A stretch of DNA of 64,000 bases. Source: Granulicella sp. WH15 (GTDB lineage: Bacteria; Acidobacteriota; Terriglobia; Terriglobales; Acidobacteriaceae). Numbering within the stretch: the first letter of the stretch is position 1; each line of letters begins with the position of its first letter. This document shows positions 43,129 through 52,441 of the stretch, piece by piece. The DNA is taken from NCBI RefSeq assembly GCF_009914315.1, contig NZ_CP042596.1:1054001-1118000 (forward strand), given 5' to 3'. A program made the translations under genes and the position numbers. Below the pieces are notes generated by a model. It did not search any database, had not been told where the DNA came from, and was given only the letters and a program-made list of their open reading frames with translations.

Positions 43129-46100
43129 CCGCTATGTGGAACTCCATGCTGCGAGTGCGTTCAGCTTTCTCGAAGGCGCATCAGAGCCGGAGAAGCTGAT
43201 CGAGCGAGCTGTCGAACTGAATATGCATGCGATGGCCTTGCTTGATCGCAATGGCGTCTATGGCTCGGCGAGGTTTCATACCTCGGCGAAGCGCAACGAG
43301 ATTCGGGCGCATGTGGGAGCAGAGGTCGCGGTATCTTCCCTCGGGTCCAGACTGAAGCCACCCGCATGGTTGCCGCACCGGCACATCACAGAACCTGTCC
43401 GCCTTCCACTGCTTTGCGAATCGCGCACTGGATATCAGAATCTCTGCCAGCTCATCACGCGGTCCAAACTGCGCGAGGCCAAGAAGTCGGAGGGTGCGGC
43501 GATCTTCAGTGACCTGGAGCAATATGCGGCGGGATTGATCTGTCTTACAGGCGGCAATGAAGGACCGTTAGCGGCGGCACTGATGCGCGGTGGCGAAGAG
43601 GAAGGCCGAGAGACGGTCGAACGGCTCGCTCGGGTCTTCGGTCACGACAATGTTTATGTTGAGCTACAACGCCATTGTGAGAGGGAGGAAGAGTGGCGCA
43701 ATCAGGCGGCAATCCGCATCGCCCAATCGCTCCATCTCCCTGTGCTCGCCACCAATGGGGTTCGCTATGCGACAGCGTATGAGCGCGAAATTCTGGATGT
43801 GTTTACGGCGATACGGTATCACACCGAACTCGACAAAGCGGGCCGCCTGCTTGCTCTCAATGGCTATCGCCATCTGCGGACTGCAAAGGATATGGTCTCG
43901 CTTTTCCGCGATGTTCCCAATGCTGTCGAGAACACCGTCGATCTCTCCTCCCGGTTGAAATTTGAGCTGGACGATCTTGGATATCTCTTCCCCAGTTATC
44001 CAGTGCCGGACGGCGAGAGCATGGAGAGCTTCTTACGCAAGCGCGTCGCCGAAGGTGTACAGGTAAGGTATGGCCCGAAGAAAGATCGCAAGCTATTCGC
44101 GCGGGCACAGAAACAGGTGGAGCATGAGCTTGCTCTCATCGAGAAGCTGGGTTTTGAAGGGTACTTTCTCATCGTTTGGGATATCGTGCAGTTCTGTAAG
44201 CGCAACGGTGTCCTGATTCAGGGCAGAGGAAGCGCCGCGAACTCTGCTGTCTGCTATGCGCTCGAAATCACCATCGTCGATCCAGTTGGAATGGATCTTC
44301 TCTTCGAGAGATTCCTGAGTGAAAGCCGGAACGAGTGGCCCGATATTGACCTCGATCTGCCGTCCGAGGAAAAACGCGAGGAGGCGATCCAATACGTCTA
44401 CCAACGTTATGGAGAGTTGGGTGCGGCTATGACGGCAAACGTTATTACCTATCGACCTAAATCCGCGATGCGCGAGGTCGGAAAGGTGATGGGGATCGCT
44501 AACGATTCGCTGGATAAGATGTCCGGCGCTGTCGGCAACTGGGAGTGGCGCGGGCCAAAGGATACAGTCGCTCACAGCGTAAAAGCTGCCGGGTTCGATC
44601 TGGAAAACGAGCGAATCGCCAAGGCCGTCGAAGTTGTGATGCGGATTCAGGGGATGCCTCGCCATCTCGGACAGCACAGCGGCGGAATGGTGATCTGTCA
44701 GGGGCAACTCGATCAGGTTGTTCCGGTGGAACGAGCATCCATGAAGAACAGGACGGTCATTCAGTGGGACAAAGAGGACTGTGCCGACATGCACATCATC
44801 AAGGTCGATCTGCTTGGCTTGGGCATGATGGCCGTTCTCTCCGACTGCCTCGACCTGGTTCCCGAGTTTTATGGAGACAGATTAGATCTTGCGCAGCTCC
44901 CGGAAGACGACGAAGTTTATCAGACTGTTTCTCGCGCCGATACCATCGGCATGTTTCAGATCGAGAGCCGTGCGCAGATGGCTTCGTTGCCGAAACATCG
45001 GCCCAGGACCCGATATTGCATGACAAAGCAGAATGCCCTGATCCGGCCAGGCCCGATTCAGGGTGACATGACTCATCCATATTTAGAACGACGTATGGGC
45101 AGACAGCCGGTTACCTATCCACATCCCTCTCTCAAGCCAATTCTGGAACGCACGCTTGGCGTGCCGCTATTTCAGGAGCAGTTATTGAAGATGGCCATGA
45201 TTGCAGGCAACTTTAACGGTGCCGATGCGGATGAGTTACGTCGAGCTGTAGGCATGAAGCGTTCCTGGGAACGAATGAAGAATCTCGAAGGCAAATTGCG
45301 GGCTGGGATGACCGAGAATGGCATCGACTCCAAAGCGCAGGATCAGATCGTTAAGAACATCAGCTCTTTCGCCCTCTACGGCTTTCCGGAATCGCACGCA
45401 GCATCCTTCGGCGAGATTTCCTATGCTTCCGCTTATATCAAAGTGAAATATCCGGAGGCTTTCCTCTGTGCCATCCTGAACAATCAGCCGATGGGCTTCT
45501 ACTCCGCGGCCACGTTGGTCAAGGACGCGCAACGTCACGGTGTTCACATGCGAGCCATTGACGTGCAGATCTCGCAGTGGCAATGCACCATCGAAGAAGA
45601 GAACGAAAAGCTCTTTGTGCGTGTCGGCCTCGGGTATGTGAAGAAGCTGAACCGGAGAGCTGTCGATGCACTGACCGAGGCCCGTGAGGCAGATGGGCCT
45701 TTCCGCTCCATCGACGACCTCACCCGGCGCGTGCCCTCTGTCAATCGAAATGACCTGGCTCGATTGGCGAATGCTGGTGCATTGAACACTATCGATGGAG
45801 TGAGGCATCGGCGCGATGCGATCTGGCAAGTCGAGCGTGCAGGCAAGCTGGAGGGTCCGTTGTTACGACAAAATCAGGACGCTTTATCTGAGGAGGATGG
45901 AAATCTGCCGCTGCTGCAAATGAGCACGGAAGAAAGACTCATCGCCGATTATGCCGGAACAAGCCTCACCATCGGCAAACATCCGATGGCATATCGCCGC
46001 GCAGCCCTTCGGAAAAAGAATGTGCTTTGTTCCGCCGATCTGGAGAAGCGGCGTCACGGAGAGTTTGTGCTGGTTGCCGGTTGCGTCTCGGCACGGCAGC

Positions 46101-46336
46101 GTCCTGGCACCGCCAACGGGATCACCTTTATGTCGCTGGAGGATGAAGCCGGGCTAGCCAATCTCATCATTATGGTTGATGTCTATGAAAGACATCAGAC
46201 AACAGTTACCTCCAGCAAGTTCGTTCTCGCGGGTGGTGTCCTACAGATTCAGGATGATGTCATCCATGTCAAAGCAGCGTGGGTGAAGCCTCTTTCCGAC
46301 TACGGTTTGGAGGTGCAGTCGCATGACTTCCACTAA
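43121..46336 (+). CDS. dnaE2: DnaE2 error-prone DNA polymerase III alpha subunit
   Basis: 1071 residues, normal for DnaE2. PHP domain at the N-terminus (YVELHAASAFSFLEGASEPEKLIERAVEL), polymerase core with RGSAANSAVCYALEITIVDP and NEWPDIDLDLPSEEKREEAIQYVYQRYG (catalytic Asp pair), GMFQIESRAQMASLPKHRPRTRYCMTKQNALIRPGPIQG, FNGADADELRRAVGMKR, and a C-terminal OB fold (VLVAGCVSARQRPGTANGITFMSLEDEAG). It extends past lesions with low fidelity. Overlaps imuB by 8 bases and the next gene by 14, so the four are one operon. A damaged partial copy lies at 52190. Confidence 0.95.
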   Translation: MTDRYVELHAASAFSFLEGASEPEKLIERAVELNMHAMALLDRNGVYGSARFHTSAKRNEIRAHVGAEVAVSSLGSRLKPPAWLPHRHITEPVRLPLLCESRTGYQNLCQLITRSKLREAKKSEGAAIFSDLEQYAAGLICLTGGNEGPLAAALMRGGEEEGRETVERLARVFGHDNVYVELQRHCEREEEWRNQAAIRIAQSLHLPVLATNGVRYATAYEREILDVFTAIRYHTELDKAGRLLALNGYRHLRTAKDMVSLFRDVPNAVENTVDLSSRLKFELDDLGYLFPSYPVPDGESMESFLRKRVAEGVQVRYGPKKDRKLFARAQKQVEHELALIEKLGFEGYFLIVWDIVQFCKRNGVLIQGRGSAANSAVCYALEITIVDPVGMDLLFERFLSESRNEWPDIDLDLPSEEKREEAIQYVYQRYGELGAAMTANVITYRPKSAMREVGKVMGIANDSLDKMSGAVGNWEWRGPKDTVAHSVKAAGFDLENERIAKAVEVVMRIQGMPRHLGQHSGGMVICQGQLDQVVPVERASMKNRTVIQWDKEDCADMHIIKVDLLGLGMMAVLSDCLDLVPEFYGDRLDLAQLPEDDEVYQTVSRADTIGMFQIESRAQMASLPKHRPRTRYCMTKQNALIRPGPIQGDMTHPYLERRMGRQPVTYPHPSLKPILERTLGVPLFQEQLLKMAMIAGNFNGADADELRRAVGMKRSWERMKNLEGKLRAGMTENGIDSKAQDQIVKNISSFALYGFPESHAASFGEISYASAYIKVKYPEAFLCAILNNQPMGFYSAATLVKDAQRHGVHMRAIDVQISQWQCTIEEENEKLFVRVGLGYVKKLNRRAVDALTEAREADGPFRSIDDLTRRVPSVNRNDLARLANAGALNTIDGVRHRRDAIWQVERAGKLEGPLLRQNQDALSEEDGNLPLLQMSTEERLIADYAGTSLTIGKHPMAYRRAALRKKNVLCSADLEKRRHGEFVLVAGCVSARQRPGTANGITFMSLEDEAGLANLIIMVDVYERHQTTVTSSKFVLAGGVLQIQDDVIHVKAAWVKPLSDYGLEVQSHDFH

Positions 46337-46619
46337 ACCTAATGACCGCAAGATCGGCGGCTATCGCCGTGAAGTAGATTTTCAGAAGCTCGGTCCCGCG
46401 TTGGTGATTGCTTCCAGTCTGGTGCTGGCCATCCGGACGGCACGCTGGAGTCCGACACACAGCGACGGGCTTGCCAATATGGAATGGGAAAAAGAGGTGG
46501 AGCACAGCGTTCGTATTGCGAAGATTGTTCTTTCGCATCTGACCGCTCGCTCACCAGACCTCTTTCAAATGAAAGATGTTGCGTGGTACGTTGCGACCGA
46601 TGACGAAGTGCCGAAGTGA
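46323..46619 (+). CDS. Small conserved-looking protein, last gene of the mutasome operon
   Basis: 98 residues overlapping the end of dnaE2. Mixed helical sequence: DFQKLGPALVIASSLVLAIRTARWSPTHSDGLANMEWEKEVEHSVRIAKIVLSHLTARSPDLFQMKDVAWY. I have no function for it; its overlap with dnaE2 suggests it is made with the mutasome. Confidence 0.7.
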   Translation: MTSTKPNDRKIGGYRREVDFQKLGPALVIASSLVLAIRTARWSPTHSDGLANMEWEKEVEHSVRIAKIVLSHLTARSPDLFQMKDVAWYVATDDEVPK

Positions 46620-46800
46620 TTCAGCCAGGCAAAAATCAGACAGATGTATCCCGCGAAGCCGAACGAGCATGTTCCCAATGCCGTTTTTGAATTGATTACT
46701 AACCCAAATTGGGCAAGTGAACGTGCATACTGATGCTAATTCTTCACGGGCTCATTTCGTGGGTACGGTACAGTGATAAAACTCATATGGAGACTAAACC

Positions 46801-47574
46801 ATGCACCTTGATCCCAATGCGGTCAAAGATGCGCTCAGCATCCTCAATAATGAGCAGGTCAAGAATGTCCTCTCGCCCGCTACGAAGGCCATAGGGGAAA
46901 GCCTAGCTGATTTGTATCACGCAACAATCGGCGACAACCTAAAGTCGGTTGCAGATAAAGTCAGACAGCGCCGTAAGGGGAAACGCGAAGCTGAATTTGA
47001 AGATTTCAAGCGCATCATGCCCCTGCTACAGGGAGCTTCGGTACAGTCCGAGGACACATTGCAGGACCGCTGGGCAAACCTCATAGACAGCGCCATTGAC
47101 CAGACCGAGGGATATTTGCCGTCATTCGGTCAGACCCTATCGGAGATGACCGCTGACGAAGCCCGCTACCTCGACCGACTTTGGGCATACTTCTCTCAGC
47201 CTCTTCCCTACAATTCCCCATATCCCCAGGCGATGTGGCCGGTCGAAGTGTACAAGCTCTATGACCTCTACGAACCAACTCTACGCAGCGTAAATGACGT
47301 AGAGGCACAAATTTTCAAAGATCAGATGAGTGCGCAAGACCACGCGAATTATGCGCGACTCAACTACATCCGGCTTGTAATTCAGGACCTTGTGAGGCTC
47401 GGTATTCTTGCAATCTCCCAATCGCTGCCTGAAATAGCCTTCGCCCAAGCTCAGAAGGACTTGACGATAAAATATGCGCTGACACATTACGGGGTAAGCT
47501 TTATCCGCGCGGTCAGCGGAACTCCAAAGCCCACGGAAAAGGACGGCCCGCCTGAGGCCGCCCAGTCCGAGTAG
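46801..47574 (+). CDS. Abi_alpha (DUF4393) abortive-infection-type protein
   Basis: 257 residues. VKDALSILNNEQVKNVLSPATKAIGESLADLYHATIGDNLKSVADKVRQRRK at the N-terminus, then LQGASVQSEDTLQDRWANLIDSAI, and QTLSEMTADEARYLDRLW, the pattern of the Abi_alpha/DUF4393 family. Members are linked to phage defence but their mechanism is not settled. Convergent with a two-gene nuclease-like unit. The 181-base gap upstream holds nothing recognised except a likely promoter. Confidence 0.8.
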   Translation: MHLDPNAVKDALSILNNEQVKNVLSPATKAIGESLADLYHATIGDNLKSVADKVRQRRKGKREAEFEDFKRIMPLLQGASVQSEDTLQDRWANLIDSAIDQTEGYLPSFGQTLSEMTADEARYLDRLWAYFSQPLPYNSPYPQAMWPVEVYKLYDLYEPTLRSVNDVEAQIFKDQMSAQDHANYARLNYIRLVIQDLVRLGILAISQSLPEIAFAQAQKDLTIKYALTHYGVSFIRAVSGTPKPTEKDGPPEAAQSE

Positions 47575-47643
47575 TTACAAAACAAAGAAGGAAAACTTCA
47601 CCGAATTGCTCTTCTTTCTAAGCTGGATTTCCGTCCATAATTT

Positions 47644-48036
47644 TTAGTTGGTCTCGTTCCATAGCTGCCACAGCTTGAATGTCATATAGCAGTCGCACTC
47701 TACCGACCCCTCGTGCGTGTCGGGAAATGTTGGGCAGTCGCCGAGGTGCATTTTGTACGTCGAGATCAGGTCCATACCCCATATGCGATCACTCCAGCAG
47801 ATGCTTCTCATGTCCGAGTGAACACCCTTGAGAGGGAGAGCACTGGACAGCCCCGCGAACTTCCCCAATTTTTCAAGATCATAGTGCTTGCCGTTGTAGG
47901 TGATGACCTCGTGGGCGGACTGAAGGCGACGAATGGCTCTCGCGATAGATTGATCGCGATAGAACCTAAAACAACGCGATTGGACAGAGTAGATTCCCAC
48001 GATGTCCTGTCCGGTATCGACTACGAGGGTCGCCAT
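47644..48036 (-). CDS. RNase H-like/YprB-type exonuclease-fold protein
   Basis: 130 residues. VVDTGQDIVGIYSVQSR at the N-terminus and EVITYNGKHYDLEKLGKFAG (the YNGxxYD motif of DnaQ/YprB-type RNase H-like folds), HSDMRSICWSDRIWGMDLISTYKMHLG, HEGSVECDCYMTFKLWQLW. The acidic residues expected for metal binding are present but scattered. Strong ribosome binding site (gaggaggtggg) lies just before ATG 48036, 16 bases after the upstream gene stop, so the pair is an operon. Confidence 0.7.
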   Translation of the reverse strand: MATLVVDTGQDIVGIYSVQSRCFRFYRDQSIARAIRRLQSAHEVITYNGKHYDLEKLGKFAGLSSALPLKGVHSDMRSICWSDRIWGMDLISTYKMHLGDCPTFPDTHEGSVECDCYMTFKLWQLWNETN

Positions 48037-48052
48037 CCCACCTCCTCACACT

Positions 48053-48886
48053 CTAATCGCCGAGCTTGATGCTCAGACCCTTCGCTTCAACTTCTTCCAC
48101 GATCCGTAGGAGCTTTTTCGTTTTGCGTGCTTTCTTGCTGCCCTTGTTCATATCGCCTCGCACTGTCTTCGCAAGCTCGATCATCATCACTGACCCTTTC
48201 GGGCTCAGATTGATCGAGTATGCACCCCTTGCCGACCGCACATTAGCGCCGATGTACAACTGAAACATCACGCCGGGAACATAGAAGAAGAAATTCTTGA
48301 AGTCAGAGTTGTTCCCAGGCCGTGGTCCGATGGTTGCTGGATACCGTATCGCTCCTGATTCGACAGCAACAGCCAGTGCCATACGCATCGGCAGTTTCGC
48401 CTCTCCCACAAGGAAGCGGCGCATTGCCTCCCTATCCTCTTCACTCAGATCAATTCCTGGCTTATCGCCATTCCCGAACGAACACACGGATGCTTTCCAC
48501 AAGATGCCGATGCCAAAGTGAACCAGCTTCGCGACATCAATCTCCGGATTCTCCGCCGCCGCGTACACCGTCATGCTCGGGGTTTCTTCTAGAGCATCCT
48601 GCTTCACCAGTCGGTCGTACAGCAAAAACCGACCGCCTAACCGTGGGAGTAGCGGGATGACATAGCGTTCGCCGTTTGTGTTCAGGCTGTTGTCACAGGG
48701 CGAACAGAGCAGATATTCCTTCGTCTCCATCTGCGTTGGCCGAATCACGTCAGAAGTGACGCTCACATGCTCACGCATTTCGTTCTGGCACAGCGGATAG
48801 ACACCGGACGAGATGAGATGACTCTTGATGAGTTTTGTCTCCTTTCGACACATCGGGCAGATCCCAACGGGTGCGGGCGCTTTCAT
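48053..48886 (-). CDS. HNH-like zinc-finger protein of unknown function
   Basis: 277 residues. GICPMCRKETKLIKSHLISSGVYPLC near the N-terminus followed by YLLCSPCDNSLNTNGERYVIPLL gives CxxC-His-CxxC in the order seen in HNH/treble-clef nucleases and related proteins. A long helical middle (AAENPEIDVAKLVHFGIGILWKAS) and a basic tail (GDMNKGSKKARKTKKLLRIVEEVEAKGLSIKLGD) follow. Coupled to the RNase H-like gene. Next to Abi_alpha it may belong to a defence set. Confidence 0.65.
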   Translation of the reverse strand: MKAPAPVGICPMCRKETKLIKSHLISSGVYPLCQNEMREHVSVTSDVIRPTQMETKEYLLCSPCDNSLNTNGERYVIPLLPRLGGRFLLYDRLVKQDALEETPSMTVYAAAENPEIDVAKLVHFGIGILWKASVCSFGNGDKPGIDLSEEDREAMRRFLVGEAKLPMRMALAVAVESGAIRYPATIGPRPGNNSDFKNFFFYVPGVMFQLYIGANVRSARGAYSINLSPKGSVMMIELAKTVRGDMNKGSKKARKTKKLLRIVEEVEAKGLSIKLGD

Positions 48887-49609
48887 GCTGCGATTGTACG
48901 TTTACAAAGCGCCATACAGTGTCTATTCCGTTCCCGAGGGTCGTAATATGGCGCACTGCGCAGGATTCAATCGTCCTTATGAATTTCCTCATACCCGCTC
49001 AAGTCGAACTTCTTAGGCAGCGTGCTGCAAGTAGCGCAAGAGCTGTGCCCGCAACTCGACGCCTGATGATGTGCATTTGAAAATGGAGCATGGATCATTT
49101 TGGTGTAGCGGAATCCTATGATCCGTGCTCCGATATCTCATGTGGAAGAGTGAAAACATCGTAACGTTGGAGAAGATATTTTTCTGTCCAGCCGGGCACT
49201 GCATCACACGGCAATTCACGCACATTCAGCACCACGGCGGATATCGGCTGATCGAAGATCAGAGATTCGATGGATTGCTTTGTGCTACCTGTGGGTGGAC
49301 CGGTAACAGACGGGGCAAAGAAGGGAAGCTCCGTGTCGTCGTCGTTTAAAGGTTGTCTAAGGCAAGGTCCGGCTGACTGCGCATCAGTAGGCCACCTACG
49401 CAACGAGAAAGAGCAGGACCATATCGGCCCTACCCTTCGATCTACGCGGTATCGAATACAAGCGGAAGTTGCGGACTTCCCTGTGATAAATTGGCAAATC
49501 GAAACCGTACTGCGTTCCACCTCTACTGAGGCGATTGCCACCAGGTTGAGCATAAGCATTGACGTAACTGGCATTCTGGCCCATCATCGGGGCAAAGGAG
49601 CGACAGACG
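48887..49609. other. 723-base gap, no reliable gene; one long hairpin
   Basis: Open frames exist on both strands but none has convincing composition or a good start. GGAGCATGGATCA (49085-49097) pairs with TGATCCGTGCTCC (49119-49131) with one mismatch around a 21-base loop. A minus-strand frame (49116-49574) contains a faint receiver-domain-like stretch (SAVVLNVRELPCD) and could be a decayed response regulator. Confidence 0.4.
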
Positions 49610-49951
49610 ATGCCCTCTGAAACTTTGTTCGAAGCCTACCCGAGTCTTTATAGTCGAATCGAAAAAGTAGCGCCCACCATGAACGGGCAATTCCACTGTG
49701 AACCGTTAATAAACGGATACATCCCCATTCTCACTATAGAGATTCCCGAAGGTCTGCATGTTGAGTTTGCGCAATCACCAGTCAGCACCCGCCATGTCAT
49801 TGCCCGTCGTAAATTCAACGGAAAGCGCAAGACGGATTGGACGCTGGAGCTTCGAGATGGAACGTGGCAAGGCCCGAAGGGTGATCTTTTGAGCGACGAA
49901 GACATAAAGACATGTCTTACTTACGATGGTATTGAGCCTGCTTTTTTCTGA
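49610..49951 (+). CDS. Hypothetical protein
   Basis: 113 residues from ATG 49610 with aaaggag upstream at a long spacing. Contains FEAYPSLYSRIEKVAPTMNG, GYIPILTIEIPEGLHVEF, RRKFNGKRKTDWTLELRDGTW. Plain alpha/beta composition, no recognised family. It stands alone after the featureless gap. Confidence 0.5.
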   Translation: MPSETLFEAYPSLYSRIEKVAPTMNGQFHCEPLINGYIPILTIEIPEGLHVEFAQSPVSTRHVIARRKFNGKRKTDWTLELRDGTWQGPKGDLLSDEDIKTCLTYDGIEPAFF

Positions 49952-50032
49952 TTAGGTGCATTAGAAGAGGAAAACAAGCGTATACGATACGTCAACGGGC
50001 ACACGGTGCTTGAGCGGCCTCTTTCACGTATC

Positions 50033-50347
50033 CTATGCCCGCTTACCGCCACCGGGCTTCAACGGCGACCGCCGAGATTCCTTGTACTTTTCGTGTGGCC
50101 TCGGGTCTGGTTCAAAGTGGTCGCCCTCTATGGCCCGCTTGCCGCCGACCATCTTGCCGCACTCACAGCGGAGCTTTCCATCCAGCAAATCGAGCGTTCC
50201 TTTACCGTGAGCCTCCGCAGCTTCTTTCTGGCTACGTTCGGTAAGCGGCCCGTAGCAAGGGTCTTTCGGGCGAGACGTAAAAGCCCGTAGCACCCCAGAC
50301 GAGATTCTGCGTCCCTTATAAGGCGTCCTACCCATCTTCTTTTTCAT
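50033..50347 (-). CDS. Small basic protein with Cys pair, hypothetical
   Basis: About 104 residues from ATG 50347 (MKKKMGRTPYKG). Lys/Arg-rich, with LLDGKLRCECGKMVGGKRAIEGDH. One CxC and no second metal pair are seen. No clear ribosome binding site, so the gene is uncertain. The neighbouring 50348-50788 stretch shows no convincing gene. Confidence 0.4.
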   Translation of the reverse strand: MKKKMGRTPYKGRRISSGVLRAFTSRPKDPCYGPLTERSQKEAAEAHGKGTLDLLDGKLRCECGKMVGGKRAIEGDHFEPDPRPHEKYKESRRSPLKPGGGKRA

Positions 50348-50788
50348 ACGACATCGTACACCTGCATATCCCCGTGCTGCTCCCACTGCTCCACACTGGA
50401 GCCGTCCACCGTCGTAGACCACGCCTATCCCCGTCTCAAGGGAGAACCGGTCTCACGAACAGAAGAGCAGCACATCAAACTTATGGCGGGCTGATTCTTC
50501 CCCCACCAGAAATCCCATCCAACCCTGACCGATACTCCTGCCATCCTGCCGGAAGAGCATCACGCGCCCGGCAGGCCCTCGTGGAGATCGGCGGCTTCCG
50601 GAGAGTCAGCAGATAACGCGACTTTCCAACTTCATTGTGATCCGGCGGTAACGATCATGCTCAATGAATTAAAGGCAAACGTATCATGTCCGAAGAAGTA
50701 CCCTTTGCAAGTCGGCCAGATTGGGCCGGGGTGCTTCCTATATATAGATCTGCTAATGTCCAGTATCAGATGTAGTGTGGGAGCACGG

Positions 50789-51307
50789 ATGGATATCGAA
50801 ACTGGCGAGGAGACATCGCACTACCGTCACTCGACACTTCGCGAGAGGATCGTCGAGCATGTGTTCGTCGGCGAAGCGTTGCGGTGGCTGTGGTTGCATC
50901 GCGTGACGAATGTTGAGGTGCTGCGCTCCGAGTTCGACGCAGGAGGATACGACCTGGTGTTGAGTCAGGGCAGGATCGTCAGGCACATTCAATTCAAGAC
51001 CTCAATGGCCGGTGCCAAGGTGGCCAGTATTAAGGCAAGCCTCAAGCTCATGGACAAGCCCAGCGGCTGCATTATCTGGATCGTAGTCACTCCAGAGTTG
51101 AAACTCGATTCCTACCGCTGGCTGGGTGGCCCTCCAGGTTACCCGCTGCCCGACATCCGGGACATGAGAGTCGCCAAACATACGAAGGCAAACGCAAAAG
51201 GCAAAAAGGCCGAACGGCCAGATCAGCGGATTATCCCTCGTAGTAGATTCGTTTCACTTGGCTCGCTCGACGAAGTGTTGGAGCGGCTATTCGGACCGTT
51301 GACATAA
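50789..51307 (+). CDS. Probable PD-(D/E)XK-type nuclease-fold protein
   Basis: 172 residues from ATG 50789, with gggag 8 bases upstream; an upstream start at 50657 would add an odd leader. Key stretch at about 45-75: VEVLRSEFDAGGYDLVLSQGRIVRHIQFKTS, the D-G-x-D(L)...xQxK layout of restriction-endonuclease-like folds, after a helix HVFVGEALRWLWLHR. The C-terminus is basic. Its position among restriction and defence genes fits a nuclease but no specific family is claimed. Confidence 0.65.
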   Translation: MDIETGEETSHYRHSTLRERIVEHVFVGEALRWLWLHRVTNVEVLRSEFDAGGYDLVLSQGRIVRHIQFKTSMAGAKVASIKASLKLMDKPSGCIIWIVVTPELKLDSYRWLGGPPGYPLPDIRDMRVAKHTKANAKGKKAERPDQRIIPRSRFVSLGSLDEVLERLFGPLT

Positions 51308-51418
51308 GCCAGCTTGCCGGTAGTTTGAGTATTTGAAGTTCCTACTGAGGAAGAGATGCCGTTCGCGGCCCACGCCGAGAGTACAGGGGAAGAAAATCAT
51401 CCAACAGCCGTCTCCACC

Positions 51419-51673
51419 CTACGAATCGGGGTGCTCGGTGAGTCGCAAGCGGCGTTCTTCAAGTTGCAGTCGGGAGCGTTCCAGTTCCTCTACAATCATC
51501 GCTTCCTTCGGAAGCACCGTCGGATATTCTGTAGCGAGCACTTTGTTGGGCAAGTTGTCGAGGGCATATCGAGCTTCGGCTGTGCCCTTTCCCGCGCAGA
51601 GGATGAGACCCACAGGAGGATTTTCTCCTTCCTTCAGCCGGTGCTTGCGGGCATAATTCAAATAAAGGTGCAT
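51419..51673 (-). pseudogene. Fragment of a second yhcG/DUF1016 nuclease gene
   Basis: 84 residues, with LYLNYARKHRLKEGENPPVGLILCAGKGTAEARYALDNLPNKVLATEYPTVLP and a charged tail LQLEERRLRLTEHPDS. These are the last third of YhcG-type PD-(D/E)XK nucleases; the N-terminal domain and catalytic strands are missing. A 14-bp imperfect hairpin (51681-51714) sits exactly at the truncated edge. The intact relative is at 56056-57198. Confidence 0.75.
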
Positions 51674-51680
51674 CTGTCAG

Positions 51681-51714
51681 GCGTCGGCATAGATGAATTT
51701 ATCTATACCGACGC
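51681..51714. repeat. 14-bp hairpin at the edge of the yhcG fragment
   Basis: GCGTCGGCATAGAT (51681-51694) pairs with ATCTATACCGACGC (51701-51714) at 13 of 14 positions around gaattt. It may mark the recombination or deletion point that removed the 5' part of the yhcG copy. Confidence 0.5.
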
Positions 51715-51764
51715 GAATATAAAAAGGATGAGTTCTGAGAGATCCTGGAATCGGACGCGAACGA

Positions 51765-52010
51765 CTAGCCATCAAGCGCAACAATCCATACCCCATTTAG
51801 CCGTTGTAATCGCGCCGCTCGGTGCTCAAATGTGACGTCGTACTGGCCGTCTGGTAAATCTTTAGGCTCCTCGTGAATAGTAAAGTTAGCGTACTTGGAT
51901 TGATTAGTTCCGGGCAGTGAGACTTTTTCGGCTCGGACGGTACAGTCAGCATCCCTGCCCATACCTCTCAACCGGCCTGACAGCATGACGTTTTCTCGAT
52001 GCGATGGCAT
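51765..52010 (-). CDS. Small hypothetical protein
   Basis: 81 residues; aaggggggttc precedes ATG 52010. MLSGRLRGMGRDADCTVRAEKVSLPGTNQ and LPDGQYDVTFEHRAARLQRLNGVWIVAL suggest a small beta-sheet domain. Similar short proteins occur in acidobacterial mobile elements; no function known. It lies in a gene-graveyard segment but its own frame is intact. Confidence 0.6.
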   Translation of the reverse strand: MPSHRENVMLSGRLRGMGRDADCTVRAEKVSLPGTNQSKYANFTIHEEPKDLPDGQYDVTFEHRAARLQRLNGVWIVALDG

Positions 52011-52189
52011 GAACCCCCCTTACGGATTGGACAACCTGAGCAGTGTAGCTGGAAATCGATCAAGGTATTTGACATGCCAATATCAATAGCATGACACGCC
52101 ATTAGCTAGGTTAGAACTCCACGTCCGCGCCACGGCATCACCGAAATGTTTGGCCGCTCCCACAGGGACAGTCAACGTTTCGGTCAGGC

Positions 52190-52440
52190 CTGGGGGTCTT
52201 CATCCATGAAGAACAGGACGGTCATTCAGTGGGACAAAGAGGACTGTGCCGACATACACATCATCAAGGTCGATCTGCTTGGTGCGGGTATGATAGCTTT
52301 TCTCTCCGATTGCGTAAATTGGGTTTCCCGAGTTTTATGGAGACAGAATCGACCTCGCGCAGTTGCCCGAAGACGATGAGGTATATTCGAGCCGCAATCA
52401 GGGAGGGAACGCCCTCCCTCTACTTAAAGCGCATTCTGGA
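52190..52440 (+). pseudogene. Decayed internal fragment of dnaE2
   Basis: 52203-52290 repeats 44738-44820 of dnaE2 almost base for base (tccatgaagaacaggacgg onward). After gatctgcttgg the copies diverge and the reading frame is lost. The later bases ccctctacttaaagcgcattctgga still recall the dnaE2 segment HPSLKPILER, so the middle has also been deleted. Not functional. It abuts the end of hsdR. Confidence 0.8.
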
Positions 52441-52441
52441 G

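Noticed and set aside
49116..49574. Possible response-regulator receiver domain on the minus strand
   Set aside because: Only a short stretch is suggestive; no phospho-acceptor Asp in a proper context.
50374..50616. Plus open frame in the 50.3-50.6 kb gap
   Set aside because: Pro/Arg-rich with no start signal; typical of high-GC antisense reading.
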